Assembly: GCF_000024765.1 (NCBI RefSeq)
Contig: NC_013422.1
Coordinates: 124,001 to 188,000 of the forward strand
Direction of reading: 5' to 3'
Length of the DNA stretch: 64,000 nt
Source: Halothiobacillus neapolitanus c2
GTDB lineage: Bacteria > Pseudomonadota > Gammaproteobacteria > Halothiobacillales > Halothiobacillaceae
Positions 28,452 through 38,500 of this stretch are shown in pieces (within the stretch, counting starts at the first letter, position 1; every line of letters starts with the position of its first letter). Position numbers and translations under genes: made by a program. Below the pieces are notes generated by a model. The model had not been told where the DNA came from, did no database searches, and saw only the letters and a program-made list of their open reading frames with translations.

Positions 28452-29762
28452 ATGTTAAAAACCGTTGTTTCCATTCAAGCCCTGCTATTGGGCATGGCCA
28501 TATTACTGGCGGGCTCCGGCATGCTTTCCACCCTGCTCGGGCTGCGCGCTCAGCAGGAAGGCATGTCCACCACCGTGCTTGGGTTGGTGATGTCCGGGTT
28601 CTATCTGGGTTACATCCTGGGCACGTATCTGCTGCCGTCACTGATTCGTCGGGTGGGGCACGTGCGCGTGTTTGCGGCAATGGCGGCCTTGTCGGCTTCC
28701 GCCGCTTTGCTGCACGGCCTGTGGTTGAACGAGTGGCTCTGGCTCACGCTGCGTGTGATCAGCGGTTTTGCATTGCTGGGACTGTACATGGTGATCGAAA
28801 GTTGGCTGAACGCGCAGATCAGTCATTATCGTGGGCAAATTTTCGGTATCTACATGATGGTCAGCTTGCTGGCGCTTGCTGTCGGGCAATTTTTGATCGG
28901 CATCTACGGTGTCAGCGGTCTGGCTTCATTCATGGTGGTCGCACTGCTTTTTGCACTGGGCTTGGTGCCTGTTGCCTTGACGCGTGCCACCCAGCCGGTG
29001 CCGGTGGAAGCGGCCCGTTTATCGGTGCGCGCGATCTATGACAATGCACCGACAGGGCTGATCGGTTCCCTACTTTCCGGTACCGCGACGGGTGCACTGT
29101 GGGGGCTGGCTGCCGTATATGGCGCGCACATCGGTCTGGATGCCGCGCGAGCGGCTCTATTCGTGGCATTGCTTATCTTCGGCGGCGCGTTGCTGCAATG
29201 GCCGATCGGCAAGCTGTCCGACCACTATGACCGACGCTGGGTGCTTATCGGCCTCGGGCTGGCGGGGATTCTCTCGGGTGGCGTGATGATCGCAATCACG
29301 CTGATTTCAGGCCCTGGGAACATCGCCGATTCGCCCTTGCGCTGGGCACTCTGGATCGGCGGCTTGCTTTTCGGCGGCTTCGTTTTTTCCGTGTACGCGA
29401 TCAGCGTGGCGCAAACCCATGATCGACTGTCCAACGATCAGGTACTGGAAGCGACTCGAACACTACTGCTGGTCAATGGCATCGGCGCATTATTCGGCCC
29501 GCTCTCTGCCGGTATGTTCATGAGCTGGTTTGGCGCAAACGGCCTGATTGGCTTCATTATGTTGGTGTTGAGTGTGCTCGGCCTGTTCACCTATTGGCGT
29601 ATCCGCATCGATCGTCCGGTGCCCGAAGACGAACGGGGCGAATTTGTTGTCACCACGCGAACCTCCGCCGCCGCCGCCGATTGGGATCCGCGCACACCCG
29701 AAGCCGGTGACCGTCTATCCGAGCAGTTTGCAGACGAATTATTGACGACCAAAAGTGGCTAA
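28452..29762 (+). CDS. MFS transporter, YcaD-like
   Basis: Twelve-helix major facilitator protein of about 436 residues, without recognisable substrate signature. The pattern (L.TLLGLRAQQEGMSTTVLGLVMSGFYLGYILGT, seen at about residues 20-55, and ESWLNA further on) matches the YcaD/YfkF branch. The ATG at 28452 is chosen because it begins the first hydrophobic helix and lies after the BCCT terminator; an in-frame start upstream would have to read through the terminator hairpin. It converges on the fsr-like gene with only 11 bases between stops. Confidence 0.75.
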   Translation: MLKTVVSIQALLLGMAILLAGSGMLSTLLGLRAQQEGMSTTVLGLVMSGFYLGYILGTYLLPSLIRRVGHVRVFAAMAALSASAALLHGLWLNEWLWLTLRVISGFALLGLYMVIESWLNAQISHYRGQIFGIYMMVSLLALAVGQFLIGIYGVSGLASFMVVALLFALGLVPVALTRATQPVPVEAARLSVRAIYDNAPTGLIGSLLSGTATGALWGLAAVYGAHIGLDAARAALFVALLIFGGALLQWPIGKLSDHYDRRWVLIGLGLAGILSGGVMIAITLISGPGNIADSPLRWALWIGGLLFGGFVFSVYAISVAQTHDRLSNDQVLEATRTLLLVNGIGALFGPLSAGMFMSWFGANGLIGFIMLVLSVLGLFTYWRIRIDRPVPEDERGEFVVTTRTSAAAADWDPRTPEAGDRLSEQFADELLTTKSG

Positions 29763-29773
29763 CAGCCCGTCGA

Positions 29774-31000
29774 TCAAGTGGGAGACGAAGCCGGTACCTC
29801 ACGAAGATCCGGCAGCAAGAGTGCAATCACGCCAATCAAGGGTAAAAAGCTGCAATAGAAAATCAGGGTATCGATACCGAAATGATCGGCAAACTGACCA
29901 AGCAGGGCAGCGCCGATACCTGCCGTGCCGAAGGCAAATCCGAAGAACAGCCCGGACACGGCACCGATCCGGTTCGGGAACAGTTCTTGTGCGTACACCA
30001 CCATGGCTGGGAAGGCCGACGCCAGCACGAAACCGATGACCAGCAGCAGGATCGATTGCACTTCAAGTCCCATGTGCGGCAGCAGCAGCGTGAACGGCGC
30101 AACACCCAGTATCGACAACCAGATGACGCGCTGACGACCGATGCGATCACCGATCGGTCCGCCCATCAGCGTGCCCGCGGCAACAGCAAACAGCAAAATG
30201 AATAAATGCAGCTGCGCTGATTGCACCGGTAACTCGAAGCGGTGCATCAGGTAGAACGTCAGGTAGTTGTTCATGCTGGCCAAGTACAGGAACTTGGAGA
30301 ACATCAGCGTCAGCAGGCCGAACAAAATCCACAAACGCATCGACCGGGACAGGTCGACTGGCGGCAGATGGCGCGCGGTTTTGGGTTTGCGGTGCTGAAC
30401 GGTCGCCCAGCGCCCCACGAAAAAAAGCACCACCATCGCCAACAAGGCCGCTGCACTGAACCAGGAGATGCTGACCTGTCCGTGCGGAATGACGATCAGC
30501 GCGGCCAGCAAGGGGCCTGCCGCCGAGCCGCCGTTGCCGCCTACCTGAAAGATCGACTGGGCCAGACCGGGCCGTTTCCCCGATGCCATGCGCGCCACGC
30601 GAGAGGATTCCGGGTGGAAAATCGAGGAGCCGATGCCCACCATCGCCGCACCAGCGAGCAAAAAGCCATAACTCGGCGCGAACGCTAGGGTGATCAATCC
30701 ACTGAAGGTAAAGCCCATGCCGAGCACCAGCGAGTAGGGCATCGGTCTGCGGTCGATCGCCTGACCGATCAACGGTTGCAGAATGGAGGCCGTCAACTGG
30801 AAACACAGAGTAATCAGACCGATCTGGGCAAAACTCAAGTCAAAATTGCTTTTGAACAGCGGATAAATCGAGATCATCAACGACTGCATCAGATCGTTGA
30901 GGAAATGTGAAACGCTGATGGCGCCAAGGACGCGGTATTGCGTCTCCACCGGTGCCGCTGGTGACACAGGCTGGGGGGTATCTGTCAGAGTTGTAGACAT
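29774..31000 (-). CDS. MFS efflux transporter, fosmidomycin-resistance (Fsr) family
   Basis: Twelve-helix MFS protein of 408 residues with family sequences HFLNDLMQSLMISIYPLFK, GIGSSIFHPESSRVARMASG and FQVGGNGGSAAGPLLAA, all hallmarks of Fsr. In Escherichia coli Fsr exports fosmidomycin; physiological substrates are unknown. It is likely monocistronic. Confidence 0.85.
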   Translation of the reverse strand: MSTTLTDTPQPVSPAAPVETQYRVLGAISVSHFLNDLMQSLMISIYPLFKSNFDLSFAQIGLITLCFQLTASILQPLIGQAIDRRPMPYSLVLGMGFTFSGLITLAFAPSYGFLLAGAAMVGIGSSIFHPESSRVARMASGKRPGLAQSIFQVGGNGGSAAGPLLAALIVIPHGQVSISWFSAAALLAMVVLFFVGRWATVQHRKPKTARHLPPVDLSRSMRLWILFGLLTLMFSKFLYLASMNNYLTFYLMHRFELPVQSAQLHLFILLFAVAAGTLMGGPIGDRIGRQRVIWLSILGVAPFTLLLPHMGLEVQSILLLVIGFVLASAFPAMVVYAQELFPNRIGAVSGLFFGFAFGTAGIGAALLGQFADHFGIDTLIFYCSFLPLIGVIALLLPDLREVPASSPT

Positions 31001-31165
31001 GGGGTGCTCGATGTGAGGCAGAAGAAAAGTGTGTTGGAACCTATTCTAGCAGCCGGTCCGACGGTTTGTTTGGCAGGATTTTTTGCCGGTCTTGGCACGT
31101 TTTCGACTCTTGCCGCTGGCGGTGGTTCCGAGTAGGCTACGATGCGGAGTTTCACTCTTGGTGAT

Positions 31166-31200
31166 ACCTCGAAAAACCCCACCTTGGTAGTTTTCGAGGT
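31166..31200. repeat. Short perfect hairpin with CCTCGAAAA arms
   Basis: ACCTCGAAAA at 31166-31175 and TTTTCGAGGT at 31191-31200 are perfect 10-bp arms around a 15-base loop. The arms match the terminal inverted repeats of the 109-bp and 133-bp elements, so this may be a collapsed or internally deleted copy. It lies 48 bases upstream of the LysM lipoprotein start and would be within or near its leader. Confidence 0.7.
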
Positions 31201-31247
31201 GCCCGCGAAATGTTTTTGTACGGCAATGGAATGGTAAAAGGTAATTC

Positions 31248-32309
31248 ATGCGCGCTTCGATGGTGTTTTCGTTTCGTACCATGCTCTTGGTCACGTTGCT
31301 GACCTTGGGGGCGGTATCGATTTCAGGTTGTGCCCAAGTGCAAGATTTCGGGAAAATGCTCAAGAACGCGCAGACGTCATCGGCAACACCTTCCAGCGCC
31401 AGTGATGCTGCCACTGGCGTTGGGCAAAAAAAGTCGGCAGACAAGCCTGCACCGTCGCTCAGTCTCAAACAGATTATGTATTTGATTGAAAACGGTGAGC
31501 ACGCTCAGGCACGGGCGGCACTTGAGACCTTCCTCAAGAATGATCCAAAAAACCCGATGGCGCGAAATCTCCAGAAACAGCTGACGATAGACCCGGCCAA
31601 GGCCTTGGGGCCGGCTGTTTCTACCTACACTGTTCAGCCGGGCGATACGCTTGGCGGATTGGCGGCGAAGTTTCTCGGCAATCCAATGGATTTCGTTATC
31701 CTCGGTCGTTATAACGACATCAAGCGGGGGCGGGATCTTCAGGTGGGGCAAACCATCAAGATTCCTTCAAAGAAGAAGCTCAAAGCATTGCCCGACGAAC
31801 CGCAGACCATAAAAGCAAACGAACCCACTGCTGAAACACCAGCCGTCATCCCGGCCACGAGCGAGGGCGCGGAATCTTCCACTTCGACAGAGAAACCGGC
31901 TTTGCCTGCCAGTGAGTCGCAAACCGTGAATTCAACGGTGGTCAAGTCAAATACGCTTGTTAAACCGATATCGCCAGCCGAGGAAGCCAAGGCACTGGCA
32001 GCGCAGCAAGCGGGCCTGGCTGCCATGCAGAAAAATCAGTTGGAGGAAGCGGCGAAAGACTTTTCCAGGGCGTTGGCGATCGACCCCAGTCTTGAGCTGG
32101 CCAAAACGCGCGCAGCGCAGGTGCAACAAAAACGGGTGCAGCAATACCACGAAGCCGCTTTAGTAGCGTATCGCAAACAACATCTGGATGAGGCGATTGC
32201 CTTGTGGGACAAAGCCTTGGCGCTGGATCCTAACTATGAGCCCGCACTGGGTTACCGCGCCCGTGCGCAGGAATTAAAGCGTCGCTTGGGCCAATTAAAC
32301 CAGCAGTAA
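31248..32309 (+). CDS. LysM and TPR-repeat lipoprotein
   Basis: A 353-residue predicted lipoprotein with lipobox SISGC near residue 28. A LysM peptidoglycan-binding domain (about 125-175) starts YTVQPGDTLGGLAAKFLG and ends VGQTIKIPSK. After a Pro/Glu/Thr-rich linker two TPR-like repeats follow (AAKDFSRALAIDPSLELA and EAIALWDKALALDPNYEPA). It likely bridges outer membrane and peptidoglycan and organises partners in the periplasm. It converges on the Ser/Thr kinase gene; a functional link is plausible but unproven. Confidence 0.8.
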   Translation: MRASMVFSFRTMLLVTLLTLGAVSISGCAQVQDFGKMLKNAQTSSATPSSASDAATGVGQKKSADKPAPSLSLKQIMYLIENGEHAQARAALETFLKNDPKNPMARNLQKQLTIDPAKALGPAVSTYTVQPGDTLGGLAAKFLGNPMDFVILGRYNDIKRGRDLQVGQTIKIPSKKKLKALPDEPQTIKANEPTAETPAVIPATSEGAESSTSTEKPALPASESQTVNSTVVKSNTLVKPISPAEEAKALAAQQAGLAAMQKNQLEEAAKDFSRALAIDPSLELAKTRAAQVQQKRVQQYHEAALVAYRKQHLDEAIALWDKALALDPNYEPALGYRARAQELKRRLGQLNQQ

Positions 32310-32404
32310 CCCCATTTTGAATATCGTTTGAGCCCGGATCGAAACAAGCCATCTAGGGCAGATCTGCATAAATCGATACCGCTGTAAGGGCCGGTAGACG
32401 CTAG

Positions 32405-34078
32405 TCATTCAACTGGGTCTTTGACTGTGGCCAGATGTTTATCCACGCCGAGCGGCAGGTCCTGTTCGATTTGCGAAGCATCACGTTGCAACTGCCTAGC
32501 TTCCAGTACGTCGGCCATCGCGTTGTAAGCGGCAAACAAGCGTTCGAAATCGTCTCGTCGGTGCATTCGTATCCGGTGTTCCAAGCGCCCCATTTTGATC
32601 TGATCGAGTGCGTTGGAAACCGCATCCAGCGGCATTTGCAGACGTCTTGTCAGCCAGTAGGTGCCTGCAACCACCACCAAGAGCACAATCGCGAACCAGG
32701 TCAACAGGGTGAGCAGCGTGGTGCGATTCGCGGTTGCCAGCGCGTCCGTCGTTAGGCCGATACGTAACTGGCCGATGGTGTGATTCTGGTAGGTAATCGG
32801 TGTTTCAAAGACATAGAACGGGGCACCGGCGTCCTGTTGAACCGCGTACACGCGTAAATCCCCGCGAGACAGAACGACGTGATCTTCCTTGAGTTGTGCG
32901 GCCATTCTAGCCACGAGTTGGTCGCCTCGCGTCTGCGCTTCGATCTGGCCTTTGTCGCCTCGAATGGCCATGTACACAATCTCGCGGTTATGGCTCATGC
33001 TATCCACCCAGGATTGGAGCGCGAGTTTGTCCTGAAGCAGAAGATCTTCGGCTGTCTGTACTGCAACCCATTCGGACAGGCTGAAGCCATAATCGTAGGC
33101 CAGTTCCGTAATCACGTTGTTCTGTTTGTGATAGACCCAAATCATGCCCAGCACCATGGCGACGGCTACGACCAGCGCCATCAACAGCGGCCAGCGGATG
33201 CGTAAAGGGATGACGCTGCTCGAAAGCCAGCGTTCTGTGCCTTCATTCATACGCTGGGCAATCGAGCGCAAATCGGCCGCAACGCCTGCTGCGGACTGGT
33301 AGCGCCCGTCGGGATCTTTGGCGAGCAGGGTGTTTACCAGCTCGATCAGATCCGGTGGTGTGCGGGGGTTGAGGGGCCTGAGTGTCGGGAGTGGATCTTT
33401 GAGCACCTTTTGCCATACGACCCAGTGGTCATCATCCTGATAGGGGCGGTGTCCGGCCAGCAGTTCGAACAACACAACGCCGAGCGAATACAGATCACTG
33501 CGCCCGTCGATGGGTTGGTCGGTGATCTGTTCGGGTGACATGTACTGGGGCGTGCCGGAAAGGAAAGCGCGCGCGCCCTTGCTTGAGGGGGCATCGGCAT
33601 CGCGGATAATTCGGGCAATGCCGAAATCCATCATTTTGATGTTGAGTTGATCGTGTTGCAGGATGATGTTTTCGGGTTTGATATCCTGATGCACCACGCC
33701 GTGTCGATGAGCGAAATCCAGTGCATCGGCGATTTGTATGGCGAGTTCGACCAGTGTGCCGGGCGGGATGCCTTCGGGGTGGCTTTCGCCGAATTGCCCC
33801 AGCGTCATGCCGGTGAGTAATTCCATGGCGATAAAGGGAATGCCGTCGACCTCACCCACATCGAATATGGTGACGATATGTGGATGGTTTAACGTGCCTG
33901 CCGCCTTGGCTTCGGTAAGAAAACGCTCCCGGTATTCGGCATGGGCGGAGAATTCCGGTCTTAAGGTCTTGATGGCCAGCGTGCGTTCGATTTTTGGGTC
34001 GTAGCCGCGATAGATGATGGCCATCGCGCCGCGTCCCAGCTCGCCCTGGATTTCAAATCGCCCAAACATTTTCGACAT
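32405..34078 (-). CDS. Transmembrane Hanks-type Ser/Thr kinase with C-terminal extracytoplasmic sensor and HAMP domain
   Basis: Residues 7-265 form a protein kinase domain with glycine loop GELGRGAMA, catalytic Lys in LAIKTL, catalytic loop HQDIKPENI, DFG in MDFGIAR and SPEQ in place of APE. The catalytic loop has Gln in place of the Arg of HRD. TM1 (about 295-315) leads to a periplasmic region of about 140 residues, TM2 (about 458-478) and a HAMP domain (RRLQMPLDAVSNALDQIKMG onward) that nearly ends the protein. GGGAG precedes the ATG by five bases. The FHA gene upstream is separated by a terminator. Confidence 0.87.
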   Translation of the reverse strand: MSKMFGRFEIQGELGRGAMAIIYRGYDPKIERTLAIKTLRPEFSAHAEYRERFLTEAKAAGTLNHPHIVTIFDVGEVDGIPFIAMELLTGMTLGQFGESHPEGIPPGTLVELAIQIADALDFAHRHGVVHQDIKPENIILQHDQLNIKMMDFGIARIIRDADAPSSKGARAFLSGTPQYMSPEQITDQPIDGRSDLYSLGVVLFELLAGHRPYQDDDHWVVWQKVLKDPLPTLRPLNPRTPPDLIELVNTLLAKDPDGRYQSAAGVAADLRSIAQRMNEGTERWLSSSVIPLRIRWPLLMALVVAVAMVLGMIWVYHKQNNVITELAYDYGFSLSEWVAVQTAEDLLLQDKLALQSWVDSMSHNREIVYMAIRGDKGQIEAQTRGDQLVARMAAQLKEDHVVLSRGDLRVYAVQQDAGAPFYVFETPITYQNHTIGQLRIGLTTDALATANRTTLLTLLTWFAIVLLVVVAGTYWLTRRLQMPLDAVSNALDQIKMGRLEHRIRMHRRDDFERLFAAYNAMADVLEARQLQRDASQIEQDLPLGVDKHLATVKDPVE

Positions 34079-34108
34079 GACTGCTCCCTGAGGACTCTCC
34101 GGTCAATC

Positions 34109-34138
34109 CATTTTCAATCGCGTATGTGATTGAAAATG
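34109..34138. promoter_or_regulatory. Perfect 11-bp inverted repeat upstream of the Ser/Thr kinase gene
   Basis: CATTTTCAATC (34109-34119) and GATTGAAAATG (34128-34138) are exact reverse complements separated by eight bases, ending about 30 bases before the kinase ATG on the minus strand. The geometry (one-and-a-half to two helical turns between half-site centres) suits a dimeric regulator. A second weaker inverted repeat, GCAAAGC/GCTTTGC, lies at 34141-34170. Confidence 0.6.
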
Positions 34139-34196
34139 AAGCAAAGCAAAAGTGACGCCCTATGCTTTGCGTGCGCTGAGCATTCCAGGATGGAAT

Positions 34197-34214
34197 TATT
34201 CAGAGCTTCCTTAA
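34197..34214. repeat. Half-copy of the TAAGGAA-CTCTGA palindromic repeat
   Basis: TTATTCAGAGCTTCCTTA is the reverse complement of one half of the palindromic repeat seen at 42084 and 51583. It lies between the FHA terminator and the kinase gene. Confidence 0.4.
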
Positions 34215-34222
34215 GTGACATG

Positions 34223-34244
34223 AAAAAGGCGGGGAAACCCCGCC
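34223..34244 (-). terminator. Intrinsic terminator of the FHA gene
   Basis: On the minus strand GGCGGGG-TTT-CCCCGCC forms a perfect 7-bp GC stem with a three-base loop followed directly by TTTTT. It lies about 48 bases after the FHA stop codon. Confidence 0.85.
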
Positions 34245-34291
34245 CTGTATTTTGCCCTGCTTTACTACCCGTTGTATATCGGGGCGAACAA

Positions 34292-34810
34292 TTAGCGCAT
34301 GAATACCCAGCCTAAGGCGACGAGCGCCACGATGCCGATGGCGGCAAAGGCAAGCAGGATATTTTTCCCTGACGAAGCTGTTTTTTTGTTGGCGAGGCCG
34401 GTATGCAGTTGCAGTTCGACGCCACCGAAACGAATTCGGTCGCCGTCCTGCAGGGGCGCTTCGGTAATGCGCGCGTCGTTCACGAAACTACCGTTTGTGG
34501 ACAGGATATTCATGACGCGATACTGACCATTGTCTTCGATGATCCAGGCATGCAGGCTCGATACGCTACCGTCGGCAAGGACGATGTTGTTATCTGCTCG
34601 TCGGCCAATGGTGGTTTTACCCTGACGTAACGTAAATCGTTGATTGATAAAGGGTGGTGTCAGGCCGATCAACGCGGGCTGATCCAGATTGATGTGCGCG
34701 GGTTGTTCGGTTTCATCCAGAGAATGAATACGGTCGTCGTTTTTGGCAACCAAAAGGGTGCCCTGAGTTCCCGCGTATTGGGGTTTGGTCTGGTATTGCA
34801 CGTTTTCCAT
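34292..34810 (-). CDS. Tail-anchored FHA-domain protein
   Basis: Phosphothreonine-binding FHA domain at about residues 55-125, with GRRADNNIVLADGSVSSLHA (Arg, Ser and His of the pThr pocket) and STNGSFVND. A C-terminal hydrophobic helix (about 148-170) ending in FMR should anchor it in the inner membrane with the FHA domain in the cytoplasm. The ATG at 34810 has GGAGG eight bases upstream. It sits just upstream of the Ser/Thr kinase gene, so it is a likely reader or substrate of that kinase (inference). Confidence 0.85.
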   Translation of the reverse strand: MENVQYQTKPQYAGTQGTLLVAKNDDRIHSLDETEQPAHINLDQPALIGLTPPFINQRFTLRQGKTTIGRRADNNIVLADGSVSSLHAWIIEDNGQYRVMNILSTNGSFVNDARITEAPLQDGDRIRFGGVELQLHTGLANKKTASSGKNILLAFAAIGIVALVALGWVFMR

Positions 34811-35003
34811 ACAAGATTCCTCCACGAGCAAGCCATGGCATCGAGTGTATGAAATTTCGATGCGGGCGATAGGCTGATTCTAACTGTCTTTTATGAGGGG
34901 ACGAGCCGCAGACCGCACTTCGGCCTGTAGGAAATTTCTGACTTGCGCCTGGCTACACGAAGCCATAGATGAATTCGTGCAGCAATTTCCGTGTGGAGAT
35001 TGA

Positions 35004-35393
35004 TCAGGGTAAATCGATTTTGGGTGCCGGCGTCCAGCCCGGTTGACGATGCTCGACCACTACATTGGTGTAAATGCCGCCACGCACATTCCACTCGCCA
35101 GTTACCCGCATGAAGCGGGGGGAGATGGCTGCAACCAGATCATTGAGAATGCCGTTGGTCATCGCTTCGTGGAAGCCGCCTTCTTCACGGAATGACCACA
35201 TGTATGTTTTCAGTGACTTGAGTTCAACGCAAAGTTGATCGGGCACAAAGTCGAGGGTGATCGTGGCAAAATCGGGCTGGCCGGTTTTCGGGCACAGGCA
35301 GGTGAACTCAGGGATCGTCATGTGAATGGTATAGTCGCGGTCCGGGAACGGGTTGGGAAAGGTTTCGAGTGTTTTGCTGGGTTGAGTGCTCAT
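35004..35393 (-). CDS. queF: NADPH-dependent 7-cyano-7-deazaguanine reductase (short form)
   Basis: Reduces preQ0 to preQ1 in queuosine biosynthesis. The 129-residue short type has the catalytic Cys in [13 protein letters not shown] and the QueF motif [16 protein letters not shown], with catalytic/binding residues HE in GGFHEA. It is divergent from smc with a 137-bp intergenic region that should hold both promoters. Confidence 0.95.
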   Translation of the reverse strand: MSTQPSKTLETFPNPFPDRDYTIHMTIPEFTCLCPKTGQPDFATITLDFVPDQLCVELKSLKTYMWSFREEGGFHEAMTNGILNDLVAAISPRFMRVTGEWNVRGGIYTNVVVEHRQPGWTPAPKIDLP

Positions 35394-35530
35394 GAATCAC
35401 CTTGCATCAATATCGGTCTGGTTAAAGGCCGAATTGTATTTATGGTTAAAAGGAATGGAATGAATTCTGGCCGCCAGTATAGAGGTTCGAATCGCAGTGT
35501 GCCGCTTCGATGTGGTTGTGGAGTGGGCGA

Positions 35531-38500
35531 ATGCGTCTGACGCGGCTGTATCTGGCTGGATTCAAATCCTTTGCCGCGCCGACAGAAATCTTGCTGCCGG
35601 CCGAGCGGGTCGCGATTGTCGGCCCGAACGGTTGCGGCAAATCCAATCTCATCGATGCCATTCGCTGGGTGCTGGGCGAGTCTTCCGCCAAGCAGCTGCG
35701 TGGCCAATCGCTTGACGATGTGATCTTCGCCGGTAGCGGCCAGCGTCCCGCGGCGAGCCAGGCCGTGGTTGAGTTGTCGTTCGACAACAGTGCGCGCCGC
35801 CTATCCGGGCCGTTCGGTGCTTATGATCAAATCGTGATCTGCCGCAGTCTTGGGCGGGATGGGCAATCGCGCTACAGCATCAATCAAACCCGCGTTCGCC
35901 GCCGCGATGTGGTGGATCTGTTTTTGGGCACCGGCGTCGGGGCGCGCTCGTATTCTGTGATCGAGCAGGGCCAGATCAATCGGGTTGTCGATGCCAAGCC
36001 GGAAGATTTGCGTGCCTATCTTGAAGAGACGGCCGGCATTTCGCTTTATCGGGAACGCCGTCGCGAAACCGAAAGTCGCATTCAGCAAACTCAGGACAAT
36101 CTCAGCCGCTTAAGCGATATTGCCGACGAGCTGGGTCGTCAGAAAACCCAGTTGGAGCGGCAGGCGCGAACAGCCGAACGTTATCGGGAATTGCAAAAAA
36201 AACGGCGCCGTCAAGTTGTCGAACAAGCTGCGGTACAGGTTGTGCTGACCGAACGCGCCAACGCGGCGTTGGATGCCGAGTGGCAAACCGCCCAGGCACA
36301 CATGACGACGGTGGCCGAACGCATGGCACAAGTTGAATTGCGTTGCGCGCAGGAGGATGAGGCGCGAACGTCGGCCCAGAGCGATCTTCAACAGGTTCAG
36401 GCCCGGCAATATCAACTGGGGGCCGAGCAAGCTCAGTTGCAGGGGCGTCTGGGCGAACTGGCCGCCCGAATCGAATCGGCTGAACAACAGCGCCAGGATG
36501 ATCTTGCCCAGCGAACGCGGTTGGAAGCCGCCTGCACGAGGTTACAGGCTGAACTGTCCCGTCTCGCCGAAGAGCGGCGCACGCTCGAATCACAGCGTCA
36601 GCAAGCCGCGGAGCAACGTGCTAAAGCACAGGCCGAGTTGCGGGCTGCGGATACTCATTTGAACGAAATGCGGGCCGAGTGGGCGCGTTCGCACGACGAT
36701 CTGGCGCGGCCACAGCAGGATTTGGCCGCGGCAAAGGCGGAGCACGCCGCGTTGCTGCGGCAGTTGCAACGGCTTGAGACCGAGCGGGCGAGTGTGACTT
36801 CGAGAGACTTTACCGAGCCGATGGCCGCCTCGATTCAACAGATTCAGGATGCCGAAACCCGTATGGGTGCGCTGGAACAGTCGCATTCCGCTGGCGAGGT
36901 CGTGTTGGCTGAGCAGCAAACGGTTCTGGCTGAACTATCGGATCGCGCCGCCGCTATGCAAAAAGAGGCGCAGACTCTGCGGCAGAATGCCGATGCGTTA
37001 CAGGCCGAACGTCGTGGCCTTGAGCGGGCTCTGGCAGCCCACCAAACATCGAAAGACGATGCGCCCAGAGCCGAGCGACTCATTCAGCGTCTCGCTAAAG
37101 CACATGCCGATGCCTGGTGGGGCCATGCGCTTGGTGCGGGTATCGAAGCGGCTTGCGTGGATGATCTGGATGCACTGATGGTGGCTTGGCGTGCCGATCA
37201 GATACCCGCAACGGGTTGGTGGGTAGCACCGGATTCGCAGCGGTCCGAGCCAAAGTCCGACCTTGAACAGAAGCGCAGTCCAAGTGACGCGCTGGCGCCC
37301 TGGCTTCGCGATTGGCAGCACACGCGCCACCCGGCACCGTCTTTGAACGAGGCATTGGCTCAGCGCCACACCCTGCCATCCGGTCATTGTTTCGTCCTGG
37401 CCGATGGCTGGCAGGTCGGGCGGCACTGGATTGGGCGCGGTGGAAGTGATCAGGCCGCCGTGCGGCTCGCGCAACAAACGCGTCTGGCCGAATTGCAGCA
37501 GGCTGGAACTGAAGCCGAAACCACTGCGGAACAGGCACAGATTGAATACCAGCGGATACAAAATCAGCTGGCTCAGCAGCGCAAGCAGGTCGAGCGACTG
37601 GTGGCCGAGCAACACCAGTTCGAACAGCAGCGTCAGCGCCTGCACTGGTCGCTTGAGGATTTGCGTCGCAAATACCAACAACTTAAACAGCAACAGGCGG
37701 ATCGAGCGGCAAATGTTGCGCGAATGGAGGCTGAGCACAAGCAGTTGAGTGCAGATAGGGGGCAACTGGAGGATACAATCCGCCGTCTTGAACAGATCGT
37801 GGCACAGGCCCGCTCCGCGCGCGATGCGTTCAATGCGCGCCAGCAAACGGCAGAGCAGACCGTGCAGGTATTGCGTCGCCAGGCCGGTGAAGCGGGGCAG
37901 GCGCTCCAGCAGTTGGAGCGGACGGTCGATCGTAACCAGCACCAGTTTGAGCAGGCGCAGCAATCGTTGGCGCGCGACGAGGCGCAAATGGTGCAAATTG
38001 ACCAGCGGTTGGCGCAATTTGCGGATCGATTGGACGGATTGATTACGCAGCAAAGCGAACGGCAGGCCGAGTTCACCGCGCTCAGTGCCCGTCAGCATGA
38101 AATTGCGCAGGCGGAAAAAGCGGCGTTGGCACTCGTTCATGAGCACACGCAGGCCGTTCAGACCGCAGGTGTCGAGCGGCATGAGACGCAGGTCGCCCTT
38201 GAAAAGGCACGCGCGGCGGTTCAGGCGCTGGAGTTGCAGCGGGCGCAATTGGCGGTGCGCGAGGATCACGCGGGCGAGGCGTTGACACTGGCACTCGATC
38301 AATGGCGAGACGATCAGCAATCACTGGATGCCGAAGCCATCAAACGGCTCGCGGACATCCCGAATATCGCCGAGGCGCAGGCAGCCGAGCTGTCAACGCT
38401 GGAACAGCAGATTGCCCGTCTGGGCGCGGTGAACCTCACCGCCATCGAAGCGTTTGCCGAAGCCGAAGCACGCAAGTCCGAACTGGATGGACAGATTGAA

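Noticed and set aside
36998-38320. Long open frame antisense to smc (440 codons)
   Set aside because: It lies fully inside the SMC coiled-coil coding region, arises from GC-rich codon bias, has low-complexity Leu/Arg composition and no ribosome site.
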